64,000 nt of DNA from Tolypothrix tenuis PCC 7101 (GTDB lineage: Bacteria; Cyanobacteriota; Cyanobacteriia; Cyanobacteriales; Nostocaceae), in NCBI RefSeq assembly GCF_002368295.1, contig NZ_AP018248.1, positions 6,028,979-6,092,978 on the forward strand. The letters are read 5' to 3'. The notes under the pieces were generated by a model. It made no database searches and had not been told where the DNA came from. It saw only the letters and a program-made list of their open reading frames with translations. Both the position numbers and the translations under genes were made by a program. Below, in pieces: positions 1 to 9,137 of the stretch (position 1 is the first letter of the stretch; each line of letters opens with the position of its first letter).

Positions 1-1
1 A

Positions 2-1480
2 ATCGACCAAACCAGTATGGTTGTGGACGATAACCACAATGAGAATCCGGAATTTTCTTTTATGGTTATCGGTGATAGCGGGACAAAATCCCATTTCGGA
101 TACCATCCCCAACGACAAGTAGCCGAACTCATGCTTGCTCATAAGGATGATTGCCGTTTTGTGCTACACACTGGTGATGTCATTTATGTGGTGGGTTCCC
201 ATGAATATTACCCAGCAAATTTTATCGAACCTTACCGTGAATTTTTGGTAGGTGGAGAAAATCCCGAGAAAATTGCCTATGATCGCATGGTGTTTAATCT
301 GCCATTTTTACCAGTACTAGGCAATCACGATTACTATGATGTGCCTTTGATGTATCGTCTGCTGACAGGTAGCACATTACGGCTACGGCGGATGCTACGT
401 TACAAAGATTTTGAAATTGGTTGGCATGGTTCTAATCAAGGTGATGCATTCTCACGAGCTTTTCTTGATTATCTCGCAGCAGTCTCATCTCCCGAAGAAT
501 TAACGCAGCACTTAGACAGTCACTATACTGCTAAAACCGACAATGGGCGATGTTTGCGTTATCAACCAGGCGTTTTTACCCGCATACCCAACCGCTATTA
601 CACTTATAGATATGGCGGTATAGATTTTTTTGCGCTCGATTCCAATACCTTTAACGAACCATCGCCTTTACCTACCACCCAAGAAGGAGAACTTTATCGC
701 CGGGAATTACAGAAGCGTCGCCAGCAAATCGATCAAGAAGAAGTGCAGATTTTGGAAATGAGCGATCGCCTCAATGCAGATAACCCGGAGGATGCGGAAC
801 AACTCGATGACCTTAGTGCCAAATTAGACCAAATCAACGAAGTCAAAATTGACATTGAAAAGCAACTTGCATCTCACAGCGCACCCAAGATTGACTTTGA
901 ACAACTAGACTGGTTGCGTAGTCGGCTGATTGAATCTTGGAATAACCCCGAGGTGCGCGGACGGATCGTTTATCTCCACCATCCCCCATATGTAACAGAA
1001 GCTACTAAGTGGCATCAAGCCCAAACCTTAGCAGTACGTCATCGCTTGCGTTGGGTATTTGAACAAGTAGCGGAAAGTCTGGGTTCTTTAGTTAAAGAGC
1101 GTCCGCTAGTAGATTTAATCCTCAGTGGTCACGCTCACTGTCTAGAATATCTCCGCACCGTTGACACTGGTTACGCTGACTCCCATATCAACTACATTAT
1201 CTCTGGTGGTAGCGGTCGTCGTCCCCGCCGCCAGCGCGCAGAGGGAACAGAACTAGAAGAGACATTTACCGATAGTTCTGGTAGTTCAACCCGCAAAGTT
1301 GCTGATTCGTTATTATATGTAGGACGCACTGGTTACAGTTCGCAAAAGCGCTTACCTTATTCATGTGTGCGGATTGATGTTCATAATGGCACTCCACTTA
1401 AATTTACCGTTAAACCATTAGTAGTAGAGCGTGTTGGTCAATATTGGTTTAATAGTCAATTTGACCCGTTTGTAATTTAA
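2..1480 (+). CDS. Calcineurin-like metallophosphoesterase, 5' end outside window
   Basis: A predicted metal-dependent phosphohydrolase of the calcineurin-like superfamily; the substrate is unknown. The dinuclear-metal motifs appear in the usual order: GDSG near the start, HTGD, GNHDYY, then HHPPY and SGHAH in the C-terminal half. A charged helical, probably coiled-coil stretch (about residues 225-290) is inserted between the GNHD and HHPP motifs. The frame is open to the left edge of the window, and the ATG at 17 has no Shine-Dalgarno sequence, so the real start probably lies upstream and this entry is 5'-partial. No signal peptide is visible in the part present. Family assignment is firm, function is not. 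Confidence 0.85.
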   Translation: MDQTSMVVDDNHNENPEFSFMVIGDSGTKSHFGYHPQRQVAELMLAHKDDCRFVLHTGDVIYVVGSHEYYPANFIEPYREFLVGGENPEKIAYDRMVFNLPFLPVLGNHDYYDVPLMYRLLTGSTLRLRRMLRYKDFEIGWHGSNQGDAFSRAFLDYLAAVSSPEELTQHLDSHYTAKTDNGRCLRYQPGVFTRIPNRYYTYRYGGIDFFALDSNTFNEPSPLPTTQEGELYRRELQKRRQQIDQEEVQILEMSDRLNADNPEDAEQLDDLSAKLDQINEVKIDIEKQLASHSAPKIDFEQLDWLRSRLIESWNNPEVRGRIVYLHHPPYVTEATKWHQAQTLAVRHRLRWVFEQVAESLGSLVKERPLVDLILSGHAHCLEYLRTVDTGYADSHINYIISGGSGRRPRRQRAEGTELEETFTDSSGSSTRKVADSLLYVGRTGYSSQKRLPYSCVRIDVHNGTPLKFTVKPLVVERVGQYWFNSQFDPFVI

Positions 1481-1972
1481 CAGGTGGGCAAAGGGAAAAG
1501 GTTAAAGGGGAAAGGGAAAATACAAACCTTTCCTCCTTTTGCCGACTTCTGCAACCAGTCTGTTGAATAATTTTGACCTTTGACAGTGAACTGTCAACGA
1601 CTTGAAGGGAATAATTTATTTTTTGCAGTTACCCAAAGTTGTGACCTTAAGAATAATTTATCTGTTGCAAACTTTATTTGAATTAGTATTAGCCTGCTTA
1701 ATAAGATTTAAGCTAGCACTATAAAAATTCATACCTCAGTTAGATGACAAGAAAATCAATAATTGTATTAGTTAAAAATCTGAAAAGTTTGAGTGTTTGG
1801 CGTTAATTTCATCAATAAAAGGGAACTATATACAATGACCATCTTCTCAAAAATATTTAGACCCTGAAATAGGGGGCTAGGAATTGGCAACTATTAACAA
1901 TTTTGCAGTTGTTCATTCTCGAGAAGTTTGGGAGTAAACATTTTTGTTATCAAAATTCCCAAAATCAGAGCC
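1481..1972. other. Intergenic region with a repeat fragment
   Basis: No gene is visible. Positions 1485-1520 are purine-rich low-complexity sequence (GGGAAAAGG type), a common intergenic filler here. Positions 1651-1692 resemble one end of the repeat family seen whole at 29022-29153 (ATTTATCTGTTGCAAAC, then TTGAATTAGTA), so this is an isolated, decayed end. The remainder is AT-rich and may hold the promoter of the downstream kinase, but no convincing -35/-10 pair stands out. Confidence 0.5.
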
Positions 1973-4900
1973 ATGACACTTAATTCAACTTCCACGGAAA
2001 ATGAAATTCTATTGTCAAGTACTGAACTACAAGAACAACTAGAGCAACAGAAAGCTTTAGCCAATGTCATTGTGCGAATTCGGGAGTCACTTGACTTAGA
2101 AACGATTTTTCAAACTACTGTGACAGCAGTGCTGCAATTACTGAGTGCAGACCGTGTAGCAGTATTCCAGTTTAATCATCAAATAGAGTGGGAAGGTGAA
2201 TTTGTTTGTGAAGCGATCGCACCTGGCTGGGACTCGGTAATCGGAACTAAGGTGCATAGCAGTTGTTTTGGAGAACAATTTGCTACTCAGTATCAACAAG
2301 GACAGGTGCAAGCCGTTACTGATATTTATGATGCTGGACTCAATCATTGCTATGTAGAAATTTTTAGTCAATTTCAGGTACGCGCGAACTTAGTTGTGCC
2401 GTTATTACAGGAGCAAGAAGTGTGGGGCTTGCTTTGTATTCATCAGTGCAATGAGCCTCGTCACTGGAAAGAATCGGACATTGAATTTATCTGCCAAATT
2501 GCGAATCATTTAACTGTTGCAATTCAGCAAGCAAAACACTTGCATGAAGCACAATTACAAGCCACAAAATTAGCGCAAGCAGCCCAACGCGATCAGGTAA
2601 TTGCTCAGATTGTCGATAAAATTCGTTCCCCGTTAGATATCGAAAGCATCTTTGCAATGACAACACTAGAAATTCGCCAACTCCTGCAAGCTGACAGAGT
2701 GGCAATCTTTCGCTTCAATGCCGATTGGAGTGGTAAATTTGTGGCGGAATCATTTGCGGAAGGCTGGATACCTTTAGTGGGTGTAGAAACTGCGATCGCA
2801 GATACTTATTTACAGCAAAATCAAGGCGGACGCTACATTAACAACGAAACATTTACCATTAATGATATTTATCAAGCCGGATTATCCGACTGTCACGTTG
2901 CGCTATTAGAACAATTTCAAGCAAAAGCTTTTGCCACTGCGCCCATTCTCCAAGGAGATAAACTATGGGGAATCATTGGTGCTTATCAAAATTCCTCACC
3001 GAGAAAGTGGCAATCTTATGAAGTGGAATCACTAACCAAAATCAGTACACAAATTGGGTTAGCCTTACGACATCATCAGTTATTTGCCCAAGCTCAATAC
3101 CAAGCAGAGCAACAAAAAACATTAACCAGCGTCATTACCCGTATTCGCGAATCTTTGGATTTAGATGTCATCTTCCAGACTACAGTTACACAAGTGCGGC
3201 AAATGCTGCAAGCAGATAGAGTAGCAGTCTTTTGTTTTGATTCGCAAAAAGATTCCCAGGGAGAATTTATTTCTGAGGATGTTGCCGCGAATTGGGAATC
3301 AATAATTGCTGCCAAAACCCCAGAAATTTCTTTTGGCGAACAGTTTACGGCTTATTATCAACAAGGAAAAGTCAAAGCGATCGCGGATATTTTTACAGAG
3401 GGATTAAGTGAATCTCATCTAGCAATTCTTAGCAAATTTCAGGTGCGCGCTCAACTGGTAGTTCCTTTGCTCAAACGAGGCACTTTATGGGGCTTACTGT
3501 GTGTGCATCAATGTCGTAATCCGCGCAATTGGCAAGCTTCAGAAATTGAATTTGTCAGCCAAATTGGAGAAAATCTAGGAGTCGCTTTACAACATAACGA
3601 ACTTTTATTAGAAGCAAGATACCAAACAGAACAGCAAAAAACATTAACTGGTGTAATTGCCAGAATTCGTGAATCTTTAGATTTAGAAAAAATCTTTCAA
3701 ACTTCTGTTAGCGAAGTGAGACAACTGCTAAAAGCTAGCCGAGTTGGTGTTTTCCGCTTCGATCCTTTATCAGATTGGGCAGGAGAATTTATCTACGAAG
3801 ATGTAGCTCCCGATTTCATTTCCGCAATTAAAGAAAAAGTTTACGATCATTGTTTTAGCGAACAATTTGCTTCCCTTTACGCCCAAGGTCGAGTGAATAC
3901 AGTTGCAGATATTTATCAAGAAAAATTTAAAGACTGCTATATCAAAATCTTAGCAAGATTCCAAGTGCGTGCCAATATGGTTGCGCCTCTATTAAAGCAA
4001 GGTGAACTCTGGGGATTACTTTGTATTCATCAATGTGACGCACCTCGTAATTGGCAAACTTCAGAAATTGAATTTGTCAGTCAAATAGCCGAACAATTAG
4101 GAGTGGCTTTAAAACAAGATTCTTATTTAAAGCAGTTTCAAATGCAAGCAGTTCAGTTAGCAGAAGCAAAAGAACGAGAAAAAGCTATGGAACGGCAAAA
4201 ACTGCTGGCTGCAACTATTGATAAAATTCGGCAATCTCTCGATATTCAAACTATTTTTAAAACTACTACTCAAGCAGTTCTCGAGCTACTAGAAGTTGAG
4301 CGGATTGCTATCTACCGCTTTAACTCAGATTGGAGCGGTAAATTTGTAGCCGATTCTTTCAAGGATGGTTGGAAACCAATGACACAAGCCCAACCAATGA
4401 TCATCGAAAACTTTGCCAGTACTGATGATGATAATGAACTTCCTCGTAACGAAACTTTTGTGCCGATTCGTCAAGGAGAAAAATTATGGGGATTATTAGT
4501 TGCTTATCAAAATTCCCAACCCCGTTATTGGAAAGATGAAGAAATTAATTTACTGGCGCAAGTAGGCGTGCAATTAGGGATTGCACTTCAGCAAGGAGAA
4601 TTACTAGAGCAAACCAAACGTCAAACCTTAGAATTAACTCAAGCTCTACAAGAATTAAAACAAACTCAATCGCGTTTAATTCAAGGGGAAAAAATGGCTG
4701 GGTTAGGGCAACTAATTGCTGGAGTTGCTCATGAAATCAACAATCCTGTAACTTTTATTTCTGGCAACCTTGTACATTTAAATGAATATACTGACGAACT
4801 ATTGAAAGTTGTCAATCTTTATTGGCAACATGATTCATTATTTCCAGAGATTCAGAAACAAATTAATCGCAAAGAATTAGAATTTATCATCAAAGATTTA

Positions 4901-5512
4901 CCCAAAACTATCGATTCCATGAAGATAGGCACCGATAGAATCGACCAGATTGTGCTATCACTGCGAAACTTCTCGCGTACAGATGAAGGTGAATTGAAGG
5001 CAGTCGATATTCATGAAGGCTTAGATAGTACTTTGCTTATCTTAGGACATCGCTTTAAAAATCATAAAGAGCGCCCACCAATTTCCATTGTCAAAGAATA
5101 TGGCATTTTACCTTTCGTGGAATGCTATCCCGCGCAAATCAATCAAGTGCTGATGAATCTCTTGAGTAATAGCGTTGATGCTTTAGAAGAAAAATTTAAA
5201 AACATCAATAAGAGGTATTTACATTCATCAATACAAACCCCAAATACTCCTTTAAATATTTGGATTAGTACGCAAACTTTAAATAATCATATTGTCATTA
5301 AAATAGCTGATAATGGCTTAGGCATACCCGAAGAAGTGAGAACTCGCATTTTTGAACCATTCTTTACTACAAAAGAAGTAGGGAAAGGTACAGGCTTAGG
5401 GTTATCTATCAGTTATCAAATAGTAGTTGAAAAACATCACGGTCAGCTTAGATGTTCTTCCCAACCTGGACAAGGTACAGAGTTTGTGATTGAAATTCCC
5501 ATTAAACAATGA
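1973..5512 (+). CDS. Multi-GAF sensor histidine kinase
   Basis: A soluble sensor kinase of about 1179 residues. Five GAF domains lie in tandem (roughly residues 38-185, 218-369, 393-542, 570-712 and a shortened one at 753-872), each introduced by a helix like KIRESLDLETIFQTT. They are followed by a HisKA domain with the phospho-acceptor His920 in the box GVAHEINNP, then a HATPase_c domain with the N box NLLSNSVDAL and G boxes DNGLGIP and GTGLGLS. There are no membrane segments and no receiver domain, so a separate response regulator is needed. I saw no canonical CxxC or bilin-attachment motif that I would trust. The frame extends 15 codons upstream to a TTG, but ATG 1973 is preferred. The kinase core closely resembles that of the kinase at 47486. 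Ligand and partner are unknown. Confidence 0.9.
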   Translation: MTLNSTSTENEILLSSTELQEQLEQQKALANVIVRIRESLDLETIFQTTVTAVLQLLSADRVAVFQFNHQIEWEGEFVCEAIAPGWDSVIGTKVHSSCFGEQFATQYQQGQVQAVTDIYDAGLNHCYVEIFSQFQVRANLVVPLLQEQEVWGLLCIHQCNEPRHWKESDIEFICQIANHLTVAIQQAKHLHEAQLQATKLAQAAQRDQVIAQIVDKIRSPLDIESIFAMTTLEIRQLLQADRVAIFRFNADWSGKFVAESFAEGWIPLVGVETAIADTYLQQNQGGRYINNETFTINDIYQAGLSDCHVALLEQFQAKAFATAPILQGDKLWGIIGAYQNSSPRKWQSYEVESLTKISTQIGLALRHHQLFAQAQYQAEQQKTLTSVITRIRESLDLDVIFQTTVTQVRQMLQADRVAVFCFDSQKDSQGEFISEDVAANWESIIAAKTPEISFGEQFTAYYQQGKVKAIADIFTEGLSESHLAILSKFQVRAQLVVPLLKRGTLWGLLCVHQCRNPRNWQASEIEFVSQIGENLGVALQHNELLLEARYQTEQQKTLTGVIARIRESLDLEKIFQTSVSEVRQLLKASRVGVFRFDPLSDWAGEFIYEDVAPDFISAIKEKVYDHCFSEQFASLYAQGRVNTVADIYQEKFKDCYIKILARFQVRANMVAPLLKQGELWGLLCIHQCDAPRNWQTSEIEFVSQIAEQLGVALKQDSYLKQFQMQAVQLAEAKEREKAMERQKLLAATIDKIRQSLDIQTIFKTTTQAVLELLEVERIAIYRFNSDWSGKFVADSFKDGWKPMTQAQPMIIENFASTDDDNELPRNETFVPIRQGEKLWGLLVAYQNSQPRYWKDEEINLLAQVGVQLGIALQQGELLEQTKRQTLELTQALQELKQTQSRLIQGEKMAGLGQLIAGVAHEINNPVTFISGNLVHLNEYTDELLKVVNLYWQHDSLFPEIQKQINRKELEFIIKDLPKTIDSMKIGTDRIDQIVLSLRNFSRTDEGELKAVDIHEGLDSTLLILGHRFKNHKERPPISIVKEYGILPFVECYPAQINQVLMNLLSNSVDALEEKFKNINKRYLHSSIQTPNTPLNIWISTQTLNNHIVIKIADNGLGIPEEVRTRIFEPFFTTKEVGKGTGLGLSISYQIVVEKHHGQLRCSSQPGQGTEFVIEIPIKQ

Positions 5513-5529
5513 CCGAATTTTAGATTTTA

Positions 5530-5780
5530 TACCATTTTGAAAAAAGAACGCAACAGATGGGTAGGTAATACCATTTCACGAAATGCCTGATACAAATGAT
5601 TAATCTCTAATTCTTTCCCCCTGCCCCCTGCTCCCTGCCCCCTTGCTGCCTATTTGTATCAATCTTAAAGTGAACCGGTATAAGGGCACGGCATCCACAA
5701 TCTTTTGGCATATCAAATATCTTATTGGTGCCGTGCCCCTACAAAGAATTTATCTGTCGCAAACATTATTTGAATTGGTA
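5530..5780. mobile_element. MITE-like repeat (family R1), interrupted copy
   Basis: A palindromic miniature element with terminal repeats of the type TACCattttg...GCAACAGATGGGTAGG on the left and CCTACAAAG...CTGTCGCAAAC...TTGGTA on the right, around a core GGGCACGGCA...TGCCGTGCCC-like palindrome. Uninterrupted copies are about 130 bp (see 29022-29153); this one is about 250 bp because another repeat (5568-5681) sits in it. The ends are flanked by a direct repeat TTAGATTTTA (5520-5529 and 5781-5790), which could be a 10-bp target duplication, although this AT-rich string is common in the intergenic DNA here. No transposase is encoded. Confidence 0.65.
5568..5681. mobile_element. Second MITE-like repeat (family R2) nested in R1
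   Basis: An insert of about 114 bp within the R1 element. Its ends are inverted repeats: ATACCATTTCAC...GATACAAAT on the left and ATTTGTATC...GTGAACCGGTAT on the right. The interior holds low-complexity CCCCCTGCCCCCTGCTCCC sequence. Removing it restores a continuous R1 element, which shows the order of events. It carries no coding capacity. Confidence 0.6.
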
Positions 5781-5850
5781 TTAGATTTTAAATTTTGGAT
5801 TCAATCCAAAATCCAAAATTGATTGACATCAGGATTAATCGATTTAGAGC

Positions 5851-5903
5851 CTTAGTATCTTTGTGTGGCAATACAATTTATTGTGAAAAGCAAAGATACT
5901 AAG
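5851..5903 (-). terminator. Hairpin, possible kimA terminator
   Basis: A perfect 13-bp inverted repeat, CTTAGTATCTTTG at 5851-5863 and CAAAGATACTAAG at 5891-5903, separated by 27 bases, lies just beyond the stop of the minus-strand transporter gene. There is no strong U-tract and the loop is long, so it is a candidate only. Confidence 0.35.
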
Positions 5904-5917
5904 AAAACTCTATGTAC

Positions 5918-7756
5918 TTATAGGTAATACCTAACAGTAGAGATAACGCGACTTTTTTTAGCTCTTAAAGCGGTTTTTAAGAACAAGGTTGTTTGGTTAT
6001 GCAAAATGCTATCCCACCAGTTGCGAGTTACAAAAGCGGGAATAACAATTGTCGTGAAAACATCGGGATGGCGTTCTTCAAACTGAGACACAAAATCGAC
6101 AATGGGAGTAATTACAGAACGGTAAGGGGAGTCGATAATTTCTAAAGGAATATCGGACTCTAATTGTCGCCATTTTTCTTGCAGTTTCTCGCGGTCTGTA
6201 GAACCGTTAATATCTACATGGACTGCGACAATTTCATCAGCAATGGTGCGTGCATAATCTAAGGCTTCTACTGTCCCGCGATTTAGATGTCCTACCACAA
6301 CTACAGCTGGGTGAGTAACTACTTCTGGTTTTGGGCGAGGAATATAACTGCGAGGAGCGATTCCTTGAATACTCAGGCGTTCGGCTACGTATTGATAGTG
6401 ACGGTGAATGCTAGAAAATAGCGCTACCACTACAGGAATCGCCACTACAACTAACCAAGCTCCTAAAAGAAACTTTGTAGAAACAATAACTATTAGCACC
6501 ACCAATGTTGCGATCGCACCTAACCCATTCATGAAAGCGCTAGCACGCCAATTCGGTTCCCGCGATTGGAACCAATGACGCACCATCCCAGCTTGCGACA
6601 GGGTAAAGGAAGTAAATACACCCACCGCATATAGGGGAATAACGGCGTTAACTTGTCCTTTAAAGATAATTACCAAAACTGCCGCACACAAGCTGAGGAG
6701 AATAATCCCGTTAGAGTAGACTAAGCGATCGCCCAATAAAGCTAATTGTCGGGGTAAGAAGCCATCTCGTGCCAAAAAGTAACAAAGTCTAGGGAAATCT
6801 GCATAACTGGTATTTGCAGCTAATAGTAAAACTAGCAAGGTAACAATTTGCACAAAATAATAAAATGCATTATTCCCCAAAATCTCTCTACCTAAAAGAG
6901 ATACTACTGTTTGTCCCTCTTCTGGTACCACATGGTACACATTTGATAAATATGTGATACCAATAAACATTAAGCCGAGAATACCACCCAAATAAAGCAA
7001 AGTAATGCGGGCGTTTTTCCACTCTGGTTCCTTAAATGCTAAAACACCATCAGAAATTGCTTCTACCCCTGTGAGTGCTGTACATCCAGCCGAAAATGCT
7101 CGCAAAATAAAAAACAAGCTCAGTCCTTCTTGCACAGGAATGGGAGGATATTCTGCGATCGCCTGTCCAGTAACTTGCTTGAACAAGCCGATTGCAATCA
7201 GCACAAAAATACTCACAATAAACCCATAGGTAGGAATCATAAATATTCTGCCTGATTCTTTCACTCCTCGGAGATTTGCCAGCATCAACAAGAAAATGAA
7301 AATTAAGCACAAACTGACAGTGAAAGGCCTAAGCGCTGGAACAGCTGATGTGAGCGCGGCTGTACCCGCAGATATACTGACGGTGACTGTCAATATATAG
7401 TCAATCATCAGTGAACCCCCTGCTACTAGACCAGGATAAAGACCCAAGTTTTCTCTAGCAACAATATAAGAACCACCGCCTTGAGGATAAGCGCGAATAG
7501 TTTGCCGATAAGATAGTACAACTATGCACAGCAGGAGAATAATTGCGATCGCAATCGGTAGCGATAAACCAAGTGCGCCGCTTCCCGCTGCGACTAAAAC
7601 TAACAGGATTTCTTCTGTTGCATAAGCCACAGAGGAGAGCGCATCCGAAGAAAGAACCGCTAAAGCAGCCGCATTACTCAATCGCTCTTCACTATGAGCG
7701 CTGGTTGGTAATGATTTACCGAGTAGAAATTGTTTTATCTGTGGGTAGAGGGACAT
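5918..7756 (-). CDS. kimA: KimA-type APC-superfamily potassium transporter
   Basis: An integral membrane transporter of 612 residues with an APC/LeuT-type core of about 12 helices (residues 30-450) and a cytosolic universal-stress-like C-terminal domain (about 470-612). The sequence is very like Bacillus subtilis KimA (YdaO), a high-affinity proton-coupled K+ importer: shared signatures include ALAVLSSDALSSVAYATE, YPQGGGSYIVARENLG, GSLMIDYILTV and FSAGCTALTGVEAISDG. By homology it imports K+ and may be inhibited by c-di-AMP binding to the C-terminal domain. ATG 7756 is the natural start. The gene stands alone. I did not recognise a ydaO-type c-di-AMP riboswitch upstream. A generic amino-acid permease is the alternative annotation, but the KimA signatures argue against it. 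Confidence 0.85.
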   Translation of the reverse strand: MSLYPQIKQFLLGKSLPTSAHSEERLSNAAALAVLSSDALSSVAYATEEILLVLVAAGSGALGLSLPIAIAIILLLCIVVLSYRQTIRAYPQGGGSYIVARENLGLYPGLVAGGSLMIDYILTVTVSISAGTAALTSAVPALRPFTVSLCLIFIFLLMLANLRGVKESGRIFMIPTYGFIVSIFVLIAIGLFKQVTGQAIAEYPPIPVQEGLSLFFILRAFSAGCTALTGVEAISDGVLAFKEPEWKNARITLLYLGGILGLMFIGITYLSNVYHVVPEEGQTVVSLLGREILGNNAFYYFVQIVTLLVLLLAANTSYADFPRLCYFLARDGFLPRQLALLGDRLVYSNGIILLSLCAAVLVIIFKGQVNAVIPLYAVGVFTSFTLSQAGMVRHWFQSREPNWRASAFMNGLGAIATLVVLIVIVSTKFLLGAWLVVVAIPVVVALFSSIHRHYQYVAERLSIQGIAPRSYIPRPKPEVVTHPAVVVVGHLNRGTVEALDYARTIADEIVAVHVDINGSTDREKLQEKWRQLESDIPLEIIDSPYRSVITPIVDFVSQFEERHPDVFTTIVIPAFVTRNWWDSILHNQTTLFLKTALRAKKSRVISTVRYYL

Positions 7757-8576
7757 ACTGAGTCCACCTGAAAAAGGTTAGTACTCCTGCTCAATTGAAT
7801 TGGTAGTGTAACTTCATGTAGAAGTTGGATCAACAGGAAGCAGGAAGAATCAAAGGAATGAAATTTCCCTTTCTCCTTAACCTTTACCTTATCCCCACTG
7901 TTTACAAAAGTATCTTTTGCAAGAGGACTACTAAAAACTGAGCTAGGAATATAGCAATTTTGGCAGATTGCTCAGGTATTAGGCGATAGGGAATTAGGGA
8001 TTGGGTAATGGGTAATGGGTAATTGGTAATGGGAAATACATAAGTGCTTAAACAGAATTATTTACACACATGATTTTTGTTCCCTATTCCATTTGCCAAG
8101 GAATGCATTTAATGTTGTACGACTAGATGATCTAATACTGTTTAACTTCGCTATTAGTCGATAAATCTGCTGAGGTTTCGTGTGAGTCAGTAAAACGAAG
8201 CCTATTGAGTTACTCATATTTGTAGGTTTAAGCAGATGTAGTTAATACATCAATAGGAATAGTAATTTAATTTATACTATATTTCTCCTTGTAAACACTT
8301 GCCCATAGCTAAGGTAGATTAGACATAATCTGTTACTAGGTGAGAGTCATAAGGCTAAAAATCTCATTCAGCCTATATCTAGCTGTAGTAAAAATACTAC
8401 TGAGTGACAAACCACAAGGTAGAATGTCAAGGAATGTATATGTATCTTTTGAGAGTTTAGTCAATATCCTGAAATATTTATTAATATAGAATATAGATTT
8501 CACCGTTAAGAGTGAAAAATCTCTGAACGTGATTTTGTATCAATTACTCAATTCTTCACCAATGGAGTAGAAGACA
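7757..8576. other. 820-bp intergenic region, no gene seen
   Basis: This region lies between two divergent genes and should hold both promoters. A short array of TGGGTAAT/TGGTAAT heptamer-like units sits at about 8003-8034. The rest, 8040-8576, is AT-rich with many stops in all frames. I recognise neither a riboswitch nor a known cyanobacterial small RNA; an unannotated small RNA or long leader cannot be excluded. Confidence 0.5.
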
Positions 8577-8798
8577 ATGAACGACCAGAAACCATCCGAC
8601 TCTAAAGATGTTCTGGGATATCTCAAGAATGGAATTTGGCTGTTTGGCCTTTCATCTTGGTTATTTGGGATTACAGATCGCAGCATTGCTTCATTTGCAG
8701 ATGGTTATTTATCTGCATTGGATTTAACGCAACTATTTACAGCAGCTACGTTCTTTGTAGCATGGCTATTTTTAAAGCCAGTTCCTAGGGGTTCATAA
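8577..8798 (+). CDS. Small membrane protein, hypothetical
   Basis: A protein of 73 residues with two hydrophobic segments: about residues 17-33 (GIWLFGLSSWLFGI) and about 51-67 (LFTAATFFVAWLFL). It starts at an ATG preceded by GGAG (8564-8567) at reasonable spacing and ends in a charged tail. It is probably an inner- or thylakoid-membrane protein. I do not recognise the family, and it has no close neighbour in an operon. Confidence 0.55.
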   Translation: MNDQKPSDSKDVLGYLKNGIWLFGLSSWLFGITDRSIASFADGYLSALDLTQLFTAATFFVAWLFLKPVPRGS

Positions 8799-9001
8799 AA
8801 TTCTCGATTTTGCATTCAAATCATTGTTTACTGCACTAGTCGTCAGCATTTTAGTGCTGGGAGTTTTAGAAGTATGTAGAAATTGCAAAGGTCGATTATG
8901 TGAGAGAGAACACTTTTCATTACCATAGAGCATCCACCCAAAATGGCAGCTTGCTATTTTACGCAAAGTTACACTTAGTTATTTATATTCACAGCAGTTA
9001 G

Positions 9002-9027
9002 GGTAATTCTGCAATTGCAGAATTACC
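9002..9027 (+). terminator. Perfect palindrome hairpin
   Basis: GGTAATTCTGCAA and its exact reverse complement abut to form a 26-bp palindrome, followed by TTAATTTTTA. It could terminate transcription of the small membrane-protein gene, 200 bp upstream, or act as a leader hairpin for the next gene. Nothing else is visible in the 339-bp gap between 8799 and 9137. Confidence 0.4.
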
Positions 9028-9137
9028 TTAATTTTTAGTGATAAATTCGGTTTTTTCTGTAAATATTTTGATGAAGTAGCAGAAACTTTTGTTAGGATAC
9101 ATCGGTCTGCTGATTCACAATATCCAAATATCCCTCC

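Noticed and set aside
7757..8576. ydaO c-di-AMP riboswitch upstream of kimA
   Set aside because: I could not find the conserved core by eye; left as a point to test.
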